Source: an uncultured Collinsella sp.
Lineage (GTDB): Bacteria; Actinomycetota; Coriobacteriia; Coriobacteriales; Coriobacteriaceae
Direction: 5' to 3'
DNA: 17,321 nt
Assembly (NCBI GenBank): GCA_900754275.1
Contig: CAAECF010000083.1
Coordinates: forward strand, 1 to 17,321
Shown here: piece by piece, positions 14,977 through 17,321 of the stretch
Layout of the letters: each line of letters begins with the position of its first letter
Position numbering within the stretch: position 1 is the stretch's first letter
Position numbers and translations under genes: made by a program
Notes under the pieces: model-generated
Told to the model about the DNA's origin: nothing
What the model saw: the letters and a program-made list of their open reading frames with translations, nothing else
Databases searched by the model: none

Positions 14977-17144
14977 GCGGCACCCCCCTCACCGTCACCG
15001 GTGTAAGCGATGCGCTGCAGCAGCGCCACGATGCCCTCGCCGTCGACGGGCTCCACCGCAATATGCTTTGCGCTCAGGCGCTTACGGATAATGGGAAGAT
15101 CGCACGCCTTTGCCTGGCGCATAAGCAGGTAGAGCACGTTGCCGTCGACCAAGCCCGCCGCGTCGCTCTCGCGGATTGCCGACCCAATTGCGCCCACCAG
15201 CTCGCCGACAGGCTCCATGCCCGGTACCACGCGCAGGAGCAAAAAACTCCCCATCTTGCTATCTGCCAGCGCCTGCTCCGCCGCGAGCTCTTGGCCAAAG
15301 GCCGCCTGCTTGAGCACGCAAGTGCCGTCAACGCAGCGTTTATCCTGCGCCACCGCCTCATAGTCAAAGGCACGGCCCAGCGCGCTTTCGACCAGCCCGC
15401 ACAAGATGCGGAACAGGTTTTGATAATAGAGGGTCATTTGGTTTTCGGCCGCACTACGCACAAAGATCAACACGGCGGGTGCCCCGTCGCGCTCGATCGC
15501 GTATCCAAACATGGGAAACCCCGGCGTCAGCTCACGGTTCACCCACAGGTTCGAACGACCCCCGTCGCCCAAAAGAGGTGCAAGCTGCTCAAGCGTGAGC
15601 GAGCGTGCGGCATTTTCGGCAATCGCGGGACTTGCTGCCACCAGGCGTGCAAATGCCCCGCCCGAAACATGGTAGATCGCCACCGAATCGTTCTCGAGGA
15701 TCTCGCCCAGAAGCTCGCAGCACTTGCGATAGATGTCGCGTGGGTTGAGTACGTCGAGCTCCTGCGTCACGGCAAAGATCTTGCCAAAGCTGTCGTGGCG
15801 ACCCACAATCTGGCGCCTGTACGCGCGCTTGTCCTCGATCGCGTCGTGGTAAAGCTGTGTGAGGAACGTATTGCGATTACGCACGAGCTCGTTTTGATCG
15901 CGCTCCGCCCTAATGGCTTCGCTGTTGCGCAGCTGCACATAGCCGCACACGGCACCCACCACAAAGTACGCAATAAACGGCAGCCAGTTGGACGGCTCGT
16001 AAAAGAGACCCTGGAAGGTATAACCGTACTGAGTAAAGTAGCTCGCGGCCAAACCCACCGACGCCAGCAGCGCCGCAACCAGGCCAAAATCGAGCCCATA
16101 CAGCGTGCCGATCAGTACCACGTACAGCAGGCGGTAGTCGAGCACGTTAAGCTGAGCAGACTGCGAAAACACCAGCTCCAGGCCCTCAAAGAGCACCCAG
16201 GCCAGCGCGGTCTCCAGGCATTTGATGGGCAGTGTCCGCCCGCGCATGCGGTCGATGGCGGCACGCAGCGGATGGCGCTTGCCCGCGAGGGTCTGCTCCC
16301 AGCGGGCGTGTATGGTCGAAAGATCGCGCAGCACGTCATAGCGCTGGAACCACCCGTAGCGCGTGCGGACGGTATCGCTCGGAGCAATGGAGACGACGGC
16401 GTCCCCGTCGTAGGTAATGTCGAGCCCCGGGAACAAGCCCTTGAGCGCCTCGCCCAGGTCTCCCACGGTGTGGGCAAAGCTGTCCGGAACCTCGAGTTCC
16501 TCGAATGTGGCATCCCAGCTGTCGAAGATGCGACGCACCAGAACGGCCAGCTCCTCGGCGCAGAGGGCACCGAGCGGTGAGTCCGCCCCAGCCCTCATGA
16601 CAGCAGAGCCTTGCGAGCACGCCTCGAACAGCGGGGTCAAAATCGGGTCTTCCAGCGTGGGCGAGGCGGTGTACAGATACGGCACGCGCAAGATCTTGGC
16701 CTGAATGCCGTCGCGGACCGCATAGTAGCGGCACAGGTCGTTGGCCGCACGGGCAATGATGCCCTTGCCGTTTTGCCCCGCAACGTCCACTCCCATGGGA
16801 CCAGTCACAAACAGCAGCTGAATCTGGCGACCCATGCAAGCTCGAAAGACGGAGCGCAGCAGCTCGATGTCGCCAACGGCCTCGGTATGCGGCGTGAGAT
16901 AGGTAGAGAGGTAGACCACACGGTCGAATTCGTAAGCCTGGTCCAGGTGCTGCAGCAGCTCTTTCCAAGACGCATGGAGCGACGACCCGTCGCGGCGCGC
17001 CTCGTTGGCCGCCACGACCTGAACATGGTCACCGGGAAACGCCTTGGCACAAAAGTCGTCATCGACATACGCGGTATTGCCAACAACCAGCACTTCCACC
17101 GTGCGCTCCCCCTCCCCAAATTTAGCTTTTGCCATGGTAAACAT
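14973..17144 (-). CDS. pelD: PelD, c-di-GMP receptor with N-terminal SDR-like domain
   Basis: A 723-residue membrane protein, first gene of the operon. Residues 15-260 look like an SDR or epimerase-like Rossmann domain (VEVLVVGNTAY at 16-26, YLSTYLTP at 78-85, ILRVPYLY at 151-158). Membrane segments lie at about 309-327, 338-370 and 386-404, then a charged helix (405-450), a GAF domain (about 455-600) and a degenerate GGDEF domain (about 625-720). The GGDEF signature reads DGNVL (667-671), so no cyclase activity is expected. The I-site RESD (658-661) sits exactly five residues before it, as in c-di-GMP-binding domains. PelD gates Pel synthesis by binding c-di-GMP. ATG 17144 is chosen: no ribosome site is present, but a -10-like TACAAT lies four bases upstream, so the mRNA may be leaderless. 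Confidence 0.92.
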   Translation of the reverse strand: MFTMAKAKFGEGERTVEVLVVGNTAYVDDDFCAKAFPGDHVQVVAANEARRDGSSLHASWKELLQHLDQAYEFDRVVYLSTYLTPHTEAVGDIELLRSVFRACMGRQIQLLFVTGPMGVDVAGQNGKGIIARAANDLCRYYAVRDGIQAKILRVPYLYTASPTLEDPILTPLFEACSQGSAVMRAGADSPLGALCAEELAVLVRRIFDSWDATFEELEVPDSFAHTVGDLGEALKGLFPGLDITYDGDAVVSIAPSDTVRTRYGWFQRYDVLRDLSTIHARWEQTLAGKRHPLRAAIDRMRGRTLPIKCLETALAWVLFEGLELVFSQSAQLNVLDYRLLYVVLIGTLYGLDFGLVAALLASVGLAASYFTQYGYTFQGLFYEPSNWLPFIAYFVVGAVCGYVQLRNSEAIRAERDQNELVRNRNTFLTQLYHDAIEDKRAYRRQIVGRHDSFGKIFAVTQELDVLNPRDIYRKCCELLGEILENDSVAIYHVSGGAFARLVAASPAIAENAARSLTLEQLAPLLGDGGRSNLWVNRELTPGFPMFGYAIERDGAPAVLIFVRSAAENQMTLYYQNLFRILCGLVESALGRAFDYEAVAQDKRCVDGTCVLKQAAFGQELAAEQALADSKMGSFLLLRVVPGMEPVGELVGAIGSAIRESDAAGLVDGNVLYLLMRQAKACDLPIIRKRLSAKHIAVEPVDGEGIVALLQRIAYTGDGEGGAA

Positions 17145-17148
17145 GCGT

Positions 17149-17154
17149 ATTGTA
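17149..17154 (-). promoter_or_regulatory. Candidate -10 box of the Pel operon promoter
   Basis: On the minus strand TACAAT lies four bases before the ATG of pelD, which would put the transcript start at the start codon. There is no Shine-Dalgarno sequence in front of either ATG 17144 or ATG 17135, in contrast to the strong ones inside the operon. A weak TTGCCT lies 19 bases upstream of it as a possible -35. Confidence 0.4.
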
Positions 17155-17321
17155 CGCTGTCAATGTAGGCCAAAGGCAACTTTAAAGCTGTTTTAAGAAC
17201 TTTTTCAGACGGGAAGCGACTCGCGCCTGAGCCAGAGAGCCCTACACGTGCCGCTGCACGGCGGAGAAAGGCGAATCCACTACCCCTCAGGCATAATTCC
17301 TGAGCAAAATCAAGCAGAGCA
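17155..17321. other. Intergenic region upstream of pelD
   Basis: No gene is visible. On the minus strand it is AT-rich near pelD (17178-17205) and GC-rich further out. It contains a 6-bp inverted repeat CTCAGG/CCTGAG with a 7-base loop (17286-17304). I compared it with c-di-GMP and cobalamin riboswitch landmarks and saw no full match. The window ends here, so the neighbouring gene is unknown. Confidence 0.5.

Noticed and set aside
15063..16580. Plus-strand open frame of 505 codons opposite pelD
   Set aside because: No domain, composition typical of antisense reading, and pelD has clear domains in this stretch.
17201..17260. Cobalamin-riboswitch-like B12 box on the plus strand (AGCCAGAGAGCC preceded by GGGAAG)
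   Set aside because: The conserved upstream parts of that riboswitch are absent in the preceding 100 bases, and the final bases of the box do not fit.
17155..17321. c-di-GMP riboswitch upstream of pelD
   Set aside because: Expected from the function, but I could not find the conserved core of either c-di-GMP riboswitch class on the minus strand.
1..17321. tRNA, rRNA or CRISPR array
   Set aside because: No cloverleaf, rRNA segment or regularly spaced direct repeats were seen on either strand.

Overview
The window is GC-rich and tightly packed. All genes but one lie on the minus strand. The set of genes (sucrose PTS operon, Gram-positive type Pel locus, CotH/VTC/DUF4956 cassette, a single-domain ModE-like regulator, a Cys/Met-metabolism-like PLP protein) and the G/C-biased third codon positions suggest a gut actinobacterium of the Coriobacteriia, most likely Collinsella or a close relative. 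That assignment is from general gene content and was not checked by search.

Left end (1-1403): a small plus-strand ModE-type winged-helix regulator converges on, and overlaps by 11 bp, a shortened fold-type-I PLP protein that appears to have lost the catalytic lysine. Next (1499-5698, minus strand): a sucrose-use locus in the order LacI regulator, sucrose-type PTS EIIBC, GH32 sucrose-6-phosphate hydrolase. Three copies of one 14-bp palindromic operator (TGNAATCGNTTTCA) lie in front of the regulator (one) and the PTS gene (two). Hairpin terminators follow the PTS gene and the hydrolase gene.

Middle (5699-6015): a gene-free gap filled by a roughly 204-bp palindromic element whose 37-bp arms differ at one position. 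It contains smaller hairpins and lies between the end of the next operon and the LacI gene.

Right two thirds (6016-17144, minus strand): one 11-kb operon of eight genes joined by overlaps of 4 to 14 bp or gaps of 3 bp. The first five are pelD (SDR-like domain, membrane segments, GAF, degenerate GGDEF with an intact c-di-GMP I-site), pelE (two membrane segments plus TPR-like repeats), a membrane-anchored PelA-type deacetylase (DUF2194/CE4-like), pelF (GT4 glycosyltransferase) and pelG (multi-pass transporter). The last three are a CotH-like kinase lipoprotein, a VTC-domain polyphosphate-polymerase-like protein and a DUF4956 membrane protein. The likely scheme is that PelF polymerises an amino sugar from a UDP-sugar, PelD/E/G form the c-di-GMP-gated export complex, the deacetylase partly deacetylates the polymer outside, and the last three proteins add a phosphate-related activity whose role is unknown. 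The Pel core is well supported. The coupling of Pel to CotH/VTC/DUF4956 is the most interesting biology here, and the long palindromic element is the most interesting non-coding structure.
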